Shown here: positions 44,321-52,123 of the stretch, piece after piece | Position numbering within the stretch: position 1 is the stretch's first letter | Layout of the letters: every line of letters starts with the position of its first letter | Source: Alphaproteobacteria bacterium | Lineage (GTDB): Bacteria > Pseudomonadota > Alphaproteobacteria > Micavibrionales > Micavibrionaceae | Reading direction: 5' to 3' | Length of the DNA: 52,123 nt | NCBI GenBank assembly: GCA_016764775.1 | Contig: JAESRE010000001.1 | Coordinates: 1 to 52,123 of the forward strand | Translations under genes and position numbers: made by a program | Notes under the pieces: model-generated | Database searches by the model: none | Told to the model about the DNA's origin: nothing | The model's input: the letters and a program-made list of their open reading frames with translations, nothing else

Positions 44321-44395
44321 CTAGAAACGTACCAGTGCAGAGCCCCAAGTAAGGCCGCCGCCCGCGAAGCAAATCCGAAGGATTTGTTCGCAAAC
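44321..44395 (-). pseudogene. Duplicated relic of the fabH 3' end
   Basis: Directly after the fabH stop, the same frame runs on for 24 codons to a second stop at 44321-44323, and its last 13 codons encode GGGLTWGSALVRF, identical to the real fabH C-terminus. The nucleotides differ at many third positions, so the copy is old or came from a related gene. Before this stretch the match is lost (ILRICFA), and a CAAATCC-GAA-GGATTTG hairpin lies at 44370-44386. It is a gene-end remnant and not translated unless the fabH TAG is read through. Confidence 0.7.
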
Positions 44396-45370
44396 CTAAA
44401 AACGGACCAGAGCGGACCCCCAGGTCAAACCACCGCCCATCGCTTCCAGCAACAATAAATCACCCTCTTTGACGCGCCCGTCCTCAACCGCTTCGTTCAG
44501 GGCCAGAGGAATAGACGCCGCGGACGTATTTCCATGATGGTCAACCGTGACCACCACCTTGTCCATGCTCATATTCAGCTTCTTCGCTGTTGCCTCGATA
44601 ATACGGATATTCGCCTGATGTGGCACCAGCCAGTCAATATCCTCCGCCGAGACGTTATTCTCGGCCAAGGCGTCATTCACCGCATCGGCCATGAAAGTCA
44701 CCGCATATTTGAACACTTCGCGACCATGCATCACGATATGTCCTGATTGCCCCGTGCTCGACGGTCCACCGTCTGTGTAAAGCAAGTCTCTCAATTCGCC
44801 CTTGGCATAGAGGTGGGTCGAATGAATGCCTTGTGCACTAACCGAATCTTCGGCTTCATTACCACTCAGTACAACCGCACCGGCACCGTCGGCAAATAAA
44901 ACGCATGTGGTGCGATCATCCCAGTCAATGATCGAGGACATCTTTTCCGCACCGACAACGATGATATTCTTCGCTTGTCCGGTCTTGATGAAATTATCTG
45001 CAACACTCAAGGCATAAACAAAGCCTGTACATACCGCCTGCACATCAAACGCCAGTCCCGCCGGAATACCCAGCGCGGCTTGTACCTTTACAGCTACAGA
45101 AGGAAAAGTCTGGTCAGGCGTAGTGGTCGCAACAATAACGCCATCAATGTAATCAGGACTTAGGCCCGAACGTTCCAACGCTTGTTTCGCCGCCTCAATC
45201 GCGAGATCGGCCGTTGTTTGCTCCTCAGCCGCAACATGGCGCGTTTTAATACCGCTGCGCTGCTGTATCCATTCATCGGACGTGTCGACCATCTTTTCGA
45301 GGTCGGCATTTGTCAAAACTTTTTCAGGCAGGTAAGCACCGGTGGCTTTAAGTACAGATTTGATGGGCAT
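44396..45370 (-). CDS. fabH: 3-oxoacyl-ACP synthase III
   Basis: 324 residues. It starts fatty acid synthesis by condensing acetyl-CoA with malonyl-ACP. The catalytic triad is Cys114 (DVQAVCTGFVYAL), His251 (VPHQANIRII) and Asn281 (HHGNTSAAS). The end is GGGLTWGSALVRF. It follows plsX by 6 bases, as usual, with a weak ribosome site. The stop is followed by an in-frame relic of the gene's own end. Confidence 0.97.
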   Translation of the reverse strand: MPIKSVLKATGAYLPEKVLTNADLEKMVDTSDEWIQQRSGIKTRHVAAEEQTTADLAIEAAKQALERSGLSPDYIDGVIVATTTPDQTFPSVAVKVQAALGIPAGLAFDVQAVCTGFVYALSVADNFIKTGQAKNIIVVGAEKMSSIIDWDDRTTCVLFADGAGAVVLSGNEAEDSVSAQGIHSTHLYAKGELRDLLYTDGGPSSTGQSGHIVMHGREVFKYAVTFMADAVNDALAENNVSAEDIDWLVPHQANIRIIEATAKKLNMSMDKVVVTVDHHGNTSAASIPLALNEAVEDGRVKEGDLLLLEAMGGGLTWGSALVRF

Positions 45371-45376
45371 AATTGT

Positions 45377-46414
45377 TTAAGACAGGAAAGATTCTTCTTG
45401 TTCCATTAGATGATTTATATCACGCGCGACAGTTTCGATATAGGCATGTTCGGCCAAATTTGCAGCCAATTTCATAGCCGATGAAAACGCAACCGCATCA
45501 CACCCGCCATGACTTTTCACACACAAGCCATTAAGCCCCAGAAACACTCCGCCATTGTAACGACGCGGATCGACGTAGTTTTTAAAGCGCTTCAGCGCGA
45601 AAAAGGCCAGCAAACTCCCCAGAATCGCTAACGGATCACTGGTCATATATTTTTTGAACATCTTGCCGGTCAATGACCCCACACCTTCAGCGGTCTTAAG
45701 TGCGATATTCCCAGCATAACCGTCACTGACAATAACATCGACAGTACCCTTGGTAATATCGTCACCTTCAACAAAACCGCTGTAATGCCCCGGAAAATCA
45801 ACTTCAGACAGAATCGCCGCAGCAGCGCGCACATGATCCGGCCCTTTCATCTCTTCAGAACCGACATTCAGCAAACCAACAGTCGGCACGGCCACATCAA
45901 AATGCACTTTGGCAAAGACAGAGCCCAAAACAGCAAACTGTACGAGGTTTTCCGCATCCACCAGCACATTAGCGCCCAGATCGAGCATAATTGCCCTGCC
46001 GCGAAGCGTGGGGAAGATACTGGCAATCGCCGGACGACGAATATCGGCCGATGATTTTAACACCATCTTGGCCAAAGCCATCAGCGCGCCTGTATTACCT
46101 GCGGAAACAATAGCATCTGCATGCCCTTCTTGAACCGCTTCAATCGCCATACGCATGGAACTGCCCTTACTGGCACGCAATGCTGCCGAAGGCTTCTCAT
46201 CACTACGAATTTGTTTTTCTGTGTGGTGAACAATCGAAACTTTTTTCAAATCGGGATGTTTATTCAAAAGCGGGTTAATCCGCGCTTCATCACCATAAAT
46301 CATGAATTTTAGCTTCGGGTGGTCTTTCAGGCACAGCGCCGCACCGGGAATCGTGCTCTCCGGCCCGTGGTCCCCGCCCATTGCGTCTATCGCTATTGTC
46401 TTTGAATCCGCCAA
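45377..46414 (-). CDS. plsX: Phosphate acyltransferase PlsX
   Basis: 345 residues. It converts acyl-ACP to acyl-phosphate for phospholipid synthesis. Family segments are IAIDAMGGDHGPESTIPGA, ALRASKGSSMRMAIEAV, DAIVSAGNTGALMALA, MLDLGANVLVDAENLVQFA, LLNVGSEEMKGPD, DVIVSDGYAGNIALKTAEG and YNGGVFLGLNGLCVKSHGG. It lies between rpmF and fabH in the conserved order, but a terminator separates it from rpmF. Confidence 0.97.
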   Translation of the reverse strand: MADSKTIAIDAMGGDHGPESTIPGAALCLKDHPKLKFMIYGDEARINPLLNKHPDLKKVSIVHHTEKQIRSDEKPSAALRASKGSSMRMAIEAVQEGHADAIVSAGNTGALMALAKMVLKSSADIRRPAIASIFPTLRGRAIMLDLGANVLVDAENLVQFAVLGSVFAKVHFDVAVPTVGLLNVGSEEMKGPDHVRAAAAILSEVDFPGHYSGFVEGDDITKGTVDVIVSDGYAGNIALKTAEGVGSLTGKMFKKYMTSDPLAILGSLLAFFALKRFKNYVDPRRYNGGVFLGLNGLCVKSHGGCDAVAFSSAMKLAANLAEHAYIETVARDINHLMEQEESFLS

Positions 46415-46447
46415 AATCCGTCCCTTGAATTGTTCTTACAGGTTTTA

Positions 46448-46480
46448 TCCAAAATAAAAGCCCTCGTGTAAAGGGCTTTC
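46448..46480 (-). terminator. Terminator after rpmF
   Basis: AAAGCCCT (46457-46464) and AGGGCTTT (46472-46479) form an 8-bp stem. Reading the minus strand it is followed by TTTTATTTTGG. It lies between rpmF and plsX and would end or attenuate the ribosomal-protein transcript before plsX. Confidence 0.75.
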
Positions 46481-46511
46481 GGGAAAGGATATCATGTTAT
46501 GAAGAAAGCGT

Positions 46512-46691
46512 TTAGTCGCGTTCCTCAATAACTTGTTTGCCTTTATACATACCTGTTTTCAGGTCGATGTGATGACGACGCTTAGGCTCGCCAGTATGTG
46601 AGTCTTCAATCCAGTTCTCTGTGCTTAAACGATCATGTGCACGGCGCATATTGCGCTTGGATTTTGTTGTTTTACGCTTTGGAACAGCCAT
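46512..46691 (-). CDS. rpmF: 50S ribosomal protein L32
   Basis: 59 residues. It begins [20 protein letters not shown], the invariant L32 start, and contains [20 protein letters not shown], the alphaproteobacterial form without zinc-binding Cys. AAGGAA lies close upstream of the ATG. The DUF177 gene precedes it by 83 bases, as in most bacteria. Confidence 0.96.
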   Translation of the reverse strand: MAVPKRKTTKSKRNMRRAHDRLSTENWIEDSHTGEPKRRHHIDLKTGMYKGKQVIEERD

Positions 46692-46774
46692 AACAATATT
46701 CCTTTATTCTTAATTGAGGTGTTGATGTAACGAATTTGACCGATAAAGGCAAGATATTTCTTCGAATATACGCC

Positions 46775-47386
46775 CTAAGGGTCTTCGCCGCGCATCATCT
46801 TATCTTTCCAGTCTTTCAGGGCCGCAAACGGGTTTTTCACCTCGGCATCCTCTTTGGCTTCTTTTTCCTGTGCTTTCATAACCTCTTCCGCGCCTTCAGC
46901 ATGCGGATACGGGTTAATGGACAGCGCCAGATATTGTGTAACCAGCTCACCAAGATCAATTTTACCGTCAACGAGTGGCTCGGGATCGTCCCGCTCCTCC
47001 AGAATAGGCAACTCGCCATGCCCTTTTTCATTCAGCTTTTCATGACGGGCCTTGGCCAAAGGAATAGCCGCATCCGAATCCGCATACCATGCCTCGAACT
47101 CGTCTTCCAAATGGCTTTGCACGGGGTCCAGCGTCACAACGCATTTCTGGGTCACATCGGCGCTAAAGCGGCCCGCGACATTGTACCTGACCTCGCCTGC
47201 ACCGTGGCTGATTGTAATTTCAGCCTCCAGCTTATCAAGAGAAAGCAGCCCCAGCCTTTGAGCCAGTCGTGCGCTCTCGGCCTCATTAGGAGAAATTTTC
47301 AAAGTCTTTTGGCCCTCTTTGAGCTCGCCAACAGACCAAAAGTGAGACCATTCGGTCTCTACAACATTTATAGGTGTATCGTTCAT
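46775..47386 (-). CDS. DUF177/YceD-family protein
   Basis: 203 residues. YceD proteins are linked to 23S rRNA metabolism and nearly always lie next to rpmF, as here. Family features are an N-terminal beta region, CVVTLDPVQSHLEDEFEAWYA (only one of the usual Cys pairs is visible) and DGKIDLGELVTQYLALSINPYPHAEG. The tail is charged (PFAALKDWKDKMMRGEDP). It starts 4 bases after the Cbp3-like gene. Confidence 0.92.
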   Translation of the reverse strand: MNDTPINVVETEWSHFWSVGELKEGQKTLKISPNEAESARLAQRLGLLSLDKLEAEITISHGAGEVRYNVAGRFSADVTQKCVVTLDPVQSHLEDEFEAWYADSDAAIPLAKARHEKLNEKGHGELPILEERDDPEPLVDGKIDLGELVTQYLALSINPYPHAEGAEEVMKAQEKEAKEDAEVKNPFAALKDWKDKMMRGEDP

Positions 47387-47390
47387 GGAA

Positions 47391-47912
47391 TTACTCGAAG
47401 TTTATTTTTCCGCTCATAATATCGCTAACATCCTGCTTTTGGAGTACTTTCTCCATCTCCAGCACCTTTTGCTCCATCTTCAGTATGACCGCAGGGTCGG
47501 TTTCAGGGGCTGTGCCGTACAGGTTGTTTTTCAAAGCGAAAGACAGTGTATTTTCTTTGATCGCATATTGATAGCCATGCATGCGGCCATTAAATGCTTT
47601 CATCATCTTGCGCATATGCTTGGGTACACCCATATCGCCTATACCCATTTCACGCAACGTCTGATCCATATCCTTGAAGGTTTCATCAAACAACGCCTGA
47701 TTGAAACTCTCTGCATTCACAGGGCTGTCCTTCAGCATACGGTTCAGGATCATGAATATGTGTAACAACAGAAGATCAAACCGCCCGTCAAACGTATCGG
47801 GAACACCGTATTCGGTGTAAAATTCCTTTTTACGTGTGTTCTCCAAAGCCTCTGCATAGACTTCGTGTACGGCTTGTTCATAAGGATTTTTCTTTTTAAA
47901 GAGACCAAACAT
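47391..47912 (-). CDS. Ubiquinol-cytochrome c chaperone, Cbp3 family
   Basis: 173 residues. The family helps assemble the cytochrome bc1 complex; the bacterial role is inferred from mitochondrial Cbp3. GVPDTFDGRFDLLLLHIFMILNRML and LFDETFKDMDQTLREMGIGDMGVPKHMRKM are the core signature. The order Cbp3-DUF177-rpmF-plsX-fabH is characteristic of alphaproteobacteria and is one of the best taxonomic clues in the window. It is divergent from bamE. Confidence 0.93.
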   Translation of the reverse strand: MFGLFKKKNPYEQAVHEVYAEALENTRKKEFYTEYGVPDTFDGRFDLLLLHIFMILNRMLKDSPVNAESFNQALFDETFKDMDQTLREMGIGDMGVPKHMRKMMKAFNGRMHGYQYAIKENTLSFALKNNLYGTAPETDPAVILKMEQKVLEMEKVLQKQDVSDIMSGKINFE

Positions 47913-47980
47913 TGATTTTACTTTATTGCCCGCGCATTATCTTTTGACTAAAGCATAACAGAAAATAAGAGTTTGCATAT

Positions 47981-48460
47981 ATGATTCAATCCTCAAAATC
48001 ACTCCTGTTGATTTCACTGTCGGTCTGTAGCCTCGCAGCAGCCGCCTGCTCACCTACAGTTGCGCAGCGCGGAAACCTGATCGAGGACTATCAACTCGCG
48101 GAAATCAAAGTGAATGAAAGCACACGTTCCGACGTGTTGCGCACAATCGGATCACCGACAACACAATCCACGTTTGACCCCGACGTCTGGTATTATATCG
48201 GACAAGAAATGGAAAAGCGCGGCATTCTTGACCCTGAAGTCAAAAAAGAACGTATTGTGCTGGTTGCATTCAACGATGAAGGCTTTGTACAAACGGTTCA
48301 GGATGTCGACCGCGAACGCATGAACGTTCCTATCGCCAAGGACCAGACAGAGACCCGCGGTAACGAAGTCACCGTAATGCAGCAGTTTCTCGGTAATCTG
48401 GGTAAATTCAACCCGAATACAAACCAATCATCTGCAACAACGGGCGGCGGCGGTATTTAA
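47981..48460 (+). CDS. bamE: Outer membrane protein assembly factor BamE (SmpA/OmlA)
   Basis: 159 residues. A small lipoprotein of the BAM complex that inserts outer-membrane barrels. The signal ends at SLAAAAC (lipidated Cys near residue 22). The conserved fold follows: QRGNLIEDYQLAEIKVNESTRSDVLRTIGSPT, FDPDVWYYIGQ and VLVAFNDEGFVQTV. The C-terminal ~40 residues are Gly/Asn/Thr-rich and probably disordered. It is followed by a strong terminator. Confidence 0.93.
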   Translation: MIQSSKSLLLISLSVCSLAAAACSPTVAQRGNLIEDYQLAEIKVNESTRSDVLRTIGSPTTQSTFDPDVWYYIGQEMEKRGILDPEVKKERIVLVAFNDEGFVQTVQDVDRERMNVPIAKDQTETRGNEVTVMQQFLGNLGKFNPNTNQSSATTGGGGI

Positions 48461-48483
48461 TACGCGGACCGCACCCGGAATCA

Positions 48484-48510
48484 AAAAAGCCCCGCATTGC
48501 GGGGCTTTTT
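48484..48510. terminator. Bidirectional terminator between bamE and hppA
   Basis: AAAAAGCCCCGC, loop ATT, GCGGGGCTTTTT: a perfect 12-bp inverted repeat with an A run on one side and T run on the other, serving both convergent genes. Confidence 0.95.
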
Positions 48511-48526
48511 CGTGAGTTGATCTCGC

Positions 48527-50665
48527 TTAGGCGCCGACTTCGGCAAACTTCGCTACGATAGCCACCAACAGGATCGCCACGATGTTGGCAATCTTGATCA
48601 ACGGGTTCACTGCAGGACCGGCCGTATCTTTGTACGGGTCGCCGACAGTGTCACCTGTTACAGCAGCTTTATGAGCATCAGAGCCCTTGCCGCCATGATT
48701 ACCGTCTTCGATGTACTTCTTCGCGTTATCCCACGCACCGCCACCGGCAGTCATGGAAATAGCCACAAAGAGGCCCGTCACGATCGTACCGAGCAGCATA
48801 GCACCCAATGCCTGGAAGGCCGGAACCATGTCACCTGTCAGCTTGAAAACGACGATGAACAGGACAGGAGGTGCCAAAACAGGCAACAACGACGGAAGAA
48901 CCATCTCACCGATTGCAGCCTTGGTCAGAATATCAACAGCCTTACCGTATTCAGGTTTGGCCTTCCCTTCCATGATGCCCGGAATGTCTTTGAACTGACG
49001 ACGGACTTCAACCACAACGGCAGACGCCGCGCGGCCGACAGCCGTCATAGACATCGCACTGAACAGATATGGCAACAAACCACCTAGGAAAAGACCAATC
49101 ACTACATATGGGTCCTGCAGCGGGAATTTGATATCCGCATATTCAGGTAAGTAGTGTTTGATTTCCTCTGTATACCCGGCAAATAACACAAGAGCAGCCA
49201 AACCGGCAGAACCGATCGCATACCCCTTGGTTACAGCTTTGGTAGTGTTACCAACGGCATCCAGTGCGTCGGTTGTATTACGAACACCTTCGGGAAGGTC
49301 AGCCATCTCGGCAATACCACCTGCGTTATCCGTAACGGGACCGTAAGCATCCAGAGCCACAACCATACCTGCCAGAGACAACATGGATGTCGCAGCCATA
49401 GCGATACCGTAAAGACCGGCCAGATCATAAGAGATGTAAATACCTCCACAAATCACCAGCACAGGCAATGCCGTTGCCTCGAGAGAAATCGCCAAACCTT
49501 GGATCACGTTGGTTCCATGACCTGTTTCAGAAGATTGTGCGATGACCTTTACAGGACGGTACTCTGTGGATGTGTAGTATTCTGTAATCCAGACAATCAA
49601 GCCTGTTACGGCCAGACCGGTCAAAATACACATATACAACTCAACCAAGGTGATTGAACCGCCATTGGACAAGAGCAACACTTCATCAATACCGATATTG
49701 GCAAACATCGCCGCAATCAAAAGCGCCGAGAAAATCGCACTGGCGAAAAACCCTTTATAAAGCGCGCGCATGATGTTTTCGTCGTTTTTGCCAAGCTTGA
49801 CGTAGAACGTACCCGCTACGGAACCGATAATACACACGGCACCAACAAGCAACGGAAGCATCATCATGCTCTCTACAGAAGAAGCAGCAAACGTGCTGAA
49901 CGCGATCAGCATCGTCGCAACAACTGTCACGGCATAGGTTTCGAAAAGGTCAGCGGCCATACCGGCACAGTCACCGACATTGTCACCAACGTTGTCTGCA
50001 ATCACGGCAGCGTTACGTGGATCATCTTCAGGAATTCCCGCTTCCACCTTACCGACAAGATCGGCACCGACATCCGCACCCTTGGTGAAGATACCGCCAC
50101 CCAAACGGGCAAAGATAGAAATCAGTGATGCACCGAAGCCGAGAGCAACAAGACCTTCGAGGATCTGACGCAAGATGGCCAGACGCTCCTGACCTTCCGC
50201 CTCAGCAAGACCGAGGTCATATTGCAAATACGCGTAGTAGCCTGCAACGCCCAAAAGGCCCAGACCAACCACAAGCATACCTGTGATGGCACCGGCCTTA
50301 AACGCCACATTCAAAGCCTTATCAATGCTTTCAGTCGCAGCCTGTGTTGTACGAACATTCGCACGCACAGAAACAACCATCCCGTTATATCCTGCCAGAC
50401 CGGACATTACGGCACCGATGATAAAACCGATTGCTACATGTGAACCCAGTAACAGGTACAATAGGCCCGCTACGAATACGCCCACAAACGCAATGGTACG
50501 ATATTGACGAGCCAGATAGGCGGATGCGCCTTCCTGGATCGCTTCTGCAATCTCCTGCATGCGCTCGGTACCGGCATCGAGCGCCATAATTTGCCGGGAG
50601 GCTGCCGCACTGTAAAGCAGTGCCAACAGCCCGCAGCTGAAGATGAGTAATAAAAATACAGTCAT
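48527..50665 (-). CDS. hppA: Membrane-bound H+-translocating pyrophosphatase (K+-independent)
   Basis: 712 residues, about 16 membrane helices. It uses pyrophosphate hydrolysis to pump protons. The PPi/Mg site is [21 protein letters not shown] and [19 protein letters not shown]; further acid-rich loops are [19 protein letters not shown] and [20 protein letters not shown]. The K+-sensitivity motif reads GNTTKA with Lys476; Lys here (instead of Ala) marks K+-independent H+ pumps, according to the known family division. Nothing irregular. Confidence 0.97.
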   Translation of the reverse strand: MTVFLLLIFSCGLLALLYSAAASRQIMALDAGTERMQEIAEAIQEGASAYLARQYRTIAFVGVFVAGLLYLLLGSHVAIGFIIGAVMSGLAGYNGMVVSVRANVRTTQAATESIDKALNVAFKAGAITGMLVVGLGLLGVAGYYAYLQYDLGLAEAEGQERLAILRQILEGLVALGFGASLISIFARLGGGIFTKGADVGADLVGKVEAGIPEDDPRNAAVIADNVGDNVGDCAGMAADLFETYAVTVVATMLIAFSTFAASSVESMMMLPLLVGAVCIIGSVAGTFYVKLGKNDENIMRALYKGFFASAIFSALLIAAMFANIGIDEVLLLSNGGSITLVELYMCILTGLAVTGLIVWITEYYTSTEYRPVKVIAQSSETGHGTNVIQGLAISLEATALPVLVICGGIYISYDLAGLYGIAMAATSMLSLAGMVVALDAYGPVTDNAGGIAEMADLPEGVRNTTDALDAVGNTTKAVTKGYAIGSAGLAALVLFAGYTEEIKHYLPEYADIKFPLQDPYVVIGLFLGGLLPYLFSAMSMTAVGRAASAVVVEVRRQFKDIPGIMEGKAKPEYGKAVDILTKAAIGEMVLPSLLPVLAPPVLFIVVFKLTGDMVPAFQALGAMLLGTIVTGLFVAISMTAGGGAWDNAKKYIEDGNHGGKGSDAHKAAVTGDTVGDPYKDTAGPAVNPLIKIANIVAILLVAIVAKFAEVGA

Positions 50666-50809
50666 GTGTTACCCCACTTGTTTATCGTTATAAGGTTTTG
50701 TAATACCTAACTTTTCGATATTAGACCTTGAGTATGTGAACGCAAGGCGTTTTCGCGTTTTGTCCCCACGGCTCCATTGTTCACTGCAACAATTTCACCC
50801 GTCAAAAAG

Positions 50810-50840
50810 ACAAAAAAATCCCCGCTCAATGGCGGGGGTA
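50810..50840 (-). terminator. Terminator downstream of fliL-like gene
   Basis: CCCCGC (50820-50825) and GCGGGG (50832-50837) form the stem; reading the minus strand a run of seven T follows. It lies 54 bases beyond the stop of the FliL-like gene. Confidence 0.85.
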
Positions 50841-50891
50841 GTGTTTTGATGTATAGAGGGTTCACATCAAGGTTAAACCTGTGTTTGGTGT

Positions 50892-51383
50892 CTAGATGGG
50901 TCTTTGTTGAACCACCTGTAAAAGAACGTCATTGACGTCGTCTTCACCAAGAATCTTTTTGCTGACATGTGTCAAACGCGACTTCAACATACCGACCTGC
51001 AACACGCCTCCTTTGAGCGCTGCATGCTTGTTGAGTACACCGTACATGTCCTGAATAAATGCATCTTTTAACTTCGGCTCCAATGTCTCTGCCCGGGAAC
51101 GTGCATAGCTGCCGTTAACTTCAAGGGCAATCACCACGCTTACAGTCTGGCTGACGCCGTTATTATCAATAATCGGCAAGATCAACGGATCAAGCTCGAC
51201 ATATTCGTAATGGCCAGAGGCCTTTCCGTGACCGTCGCCATGACCGGACGCAATATCTTCCGATGATTTATGGATGTCGTCTCCTGAGGATGCTACTGCC
51301 GTTTTCGAGAAATAGAAATACGCCCCGGCGCCACCTCCGCCGAGCAATAGCAAGACTCCAACAATAATGAGAATTAAACGCAT
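50892..51383 (-). CDS. fliL: FliL-like flagellar basal body-associated protein
   Basis: 163 residues. An N-terminal membrane helix (about 3-26, with a GGGGAG stretch) is followed by a Ser/Gly/His-rich linker and a FliL-type periplasmic domain: YEYVELDPLILPII, QTVSVVIALEVNG, LEPKLKDAFIQDMYGVLNKHA and DDVNDVLLQVVQQRPI. FliL surrounds the stator and tunes motor torque. No other flagellar gene is in the window, so it is either an isolated copy or the edge of a cluster, and the symbol is by family. Confidence 0.8.
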   Translation of the reverse strand: MRLILIIVGVLLLLGGGGAGAYFYFSKTAVASSGDDIHKSSEDIASGHGDGHGKASGHYEYVELDPLILPIIDNNGVSQTVSVVIALEVNGSYARSRAETLEPKLKDAFIQDMYGVLNKHAALKGGVLQVGMLKSRLTHVSKKILGEDDVNDVLLQVVQQRPI

Positions 51384-51500
51384 GAAACCCTATAACTTCT
51401 TAATATGAACCCTTATATTACTATCTTACGATGTAATTCCTTAAGGGCGCGTTAGATTTAGATAAAATTTTATCTAATACGCACAGCTTAGGCATTGATT

Positions 51501-51710
51501 TTATTGGAAAATTGTAGAGATGGAATCGAGGACACCGTTAATAAGCGCGACTTCCCCGCGATCGTAGAAACCATGCGCTACATTCAGATAATCATTGATA
51601 ACAATCGGCGCATCTGTCTCCGCAATCAGCAATTCATATGCACCGCATATAAGAATAGCTTTTAAAAGCGGCTCAACCTTACGGTCTTCTGCATCTTTCT
51701 TGCGGCGTCG
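51501..51710 (-). CDS. nusB: NusB C-terminal fragment, cut by a sequence junction
   Basis: About 68 C-terminal residues remain. VEPLLKAILICGAYELL, APIVINDYLNVAHGFYDRGEVALINGVLDSI match the end of NusB, which with NusE forms part of the rRNA antitermination complex. Going upstream, NusB-like sequence is lost at about 51700-51720. The minus-strand frame does stay open beyond this point, but the residues are Arg/Thr-rich and not NusB. The break coincides with a jump in GC and the start of an unrelated gene fragment. Confidence 0.8.
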   Translation of the reverse strand, partial: RRRKKDAEDRKVEPLLKAILICGAYELLIAETDAPIVINDYLNVAHGFYDRGEVALINGVLDSISTIFQ

Positions 51711-52123
51711 CACTGGCGATCTGGTTTCCATGGTGACGCAGGACGTGGAGACGGTCGAGTTTTTCTTCGCCCATACGGTGGCGCCGGCCTTCGTCGCCCT
51801 GTTGGTGCCGGCGGCGGTTCTGGTCACGCTGGTTTCTTTCGGTTGGCAGATGGCGGCCACGTTGATGCCGTTCCTGGCGATCGTCATCCTTAGCCCGTTT
51901 TTCATGCGCGGCCGGATTGATGCGTTGGGGTCGCGGGCGCGTGAAGCGCTTGGCGATTTGAACGCGCACAGCGTCGACACCATTCAGGGATTGGGTGAAA
52001 TAACGGCGTTTCAGCAGGAACCCGATCGGGGCCGCCAGTTCATCGAGCGCGTCAAGACGCATCACGATCTGCGACTGCCGTATTTCAGCGATCTGACGAT
52101 TCAAACCGCGATCCTCGAAGCCG
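51703..52123 (+). CDS. ABC exporter membrane-domain fragment (partial at both ends)
   Basis: 140 codons are open without a stop from 51703 to the window end. RTGDLVSMVTQDVETVEFFF, then two hydrophobic helices (VAPAFVALLVPAAVLVTLV and TLMPFLAIVILSPFF) and the cytoplasmic segment HSVDTIQGLGEITAFQQE are typical of the transmembrane domain of type I ABC exporters (CydC/CydD or MsbA-like). Base composition jumps: 41 of 60 bases in the line at 51781 are G or C, against 27 of 60 at 51541. There is no start codon or signal; the fragment begins abruptly inside the former nusB. Confidence 0.85.

Noticed and set aside
46736-47419. 227-codon plus-strand frame
   Set aside because: Lies opposite the DUF177 gene, which has clear family motifs and the conserved neighbours.
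51711-52104. Minus-strand frames continuing beyond nusB (Arg- and Thr-rich)
   Set aside because: They are the antisense of the GC-rich ABC-exporter fragment, which shows clear family motifs on the plus strand.
1-52123. CRISPR arrays, insertion sequences, rRNA genes
   Set aside because: I saw no regularly spaced repeats, transposase or rRNA sequence anywhere in the window.

Overview
This window looks like alphaproteobacterial chromosome of moderate GC. The evidence is gene order and gene type. The run MerR-type regulator, ihfA, fabH, plsX, rpmF, DUF177, Cbp3-type chaperone, bamE is a typical alphaproteobacterial order. There is also a class I PHA synthase, a K+-independent H+-pyrophosphatase, a FliL-like protein and a class II fructose bisphosphatase next to recJ and hom. 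The species cannot be named from the sequence. A free-living marine or freshwater, Rhodospirillales/Micavibrio-like organism is a guess.

Layout. 1-12.9 kb: the end of glutamine synthetase, a secreted protein of unknown function, parE, a YdbH/AsmA-like envelope protein, a membrane-anchored coiled-coil protein, an SLC13-type transporter, lptD and rhlE. 12.9-24.8 kb: gshB-orf-hisI; then, on the other strand, an OmpA-like lipoprotein followed by hom-glpX-recJ-MerC-like; then phaC, rplM-rpsI with a recognisable promoter, a 24-residue membrane peptide beside a four-helix membrane protein, and cutA. 24.8-33 kb is more accessory: a GH37-like glycosidase, a small lipoprotein, a haem peroxidase of the animal type with C-terminal RTX repeats, two proteins of unknown function and an ArsP/DUF318-type permease.

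33.2-43.2 kb is an integrated mobile element of about 10 kb, sitting in the 3' part of tRNA-Pro(GGG). It has a 48-bp exact direct repeat at both ends, a tyrosine integrase just inside the left end, and paired 9-bp repeats at both ends that look like integrase arm sites. Its cargo is a 1536-residue nuclease-STAND NTPase resembling Avs antiviral sensors, and a lipoprotein/membrane-protein pair preceded by a strongly structured, possibly RNA-coding, leader. A small leftward operon (unknown, AlpA-like, replication-initiator-like, unknown, DUF5681, unknown) carries the element's own functions. No capsid or tail genes are present, so it looks like a satellite or integrative genomic island with defence cargo. 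An older, degenerate copy of the attachment site lies 114 bp to the left of the current one.

43.3-51.7 kb returns to conserved chromosome: MerR, ihfA, fabH (with a duplicated relic of its own 3' end), plsX, rpmF, DUF177, Cbp3-like, bamE, hppA, a FliL-like protein and the 3' end of nusB. At about 51.70-51.72 kb nusB is cut off and joined to a GC-rich ABC-exporter fragment on the other strand. This is most likely a chimeric contig end.
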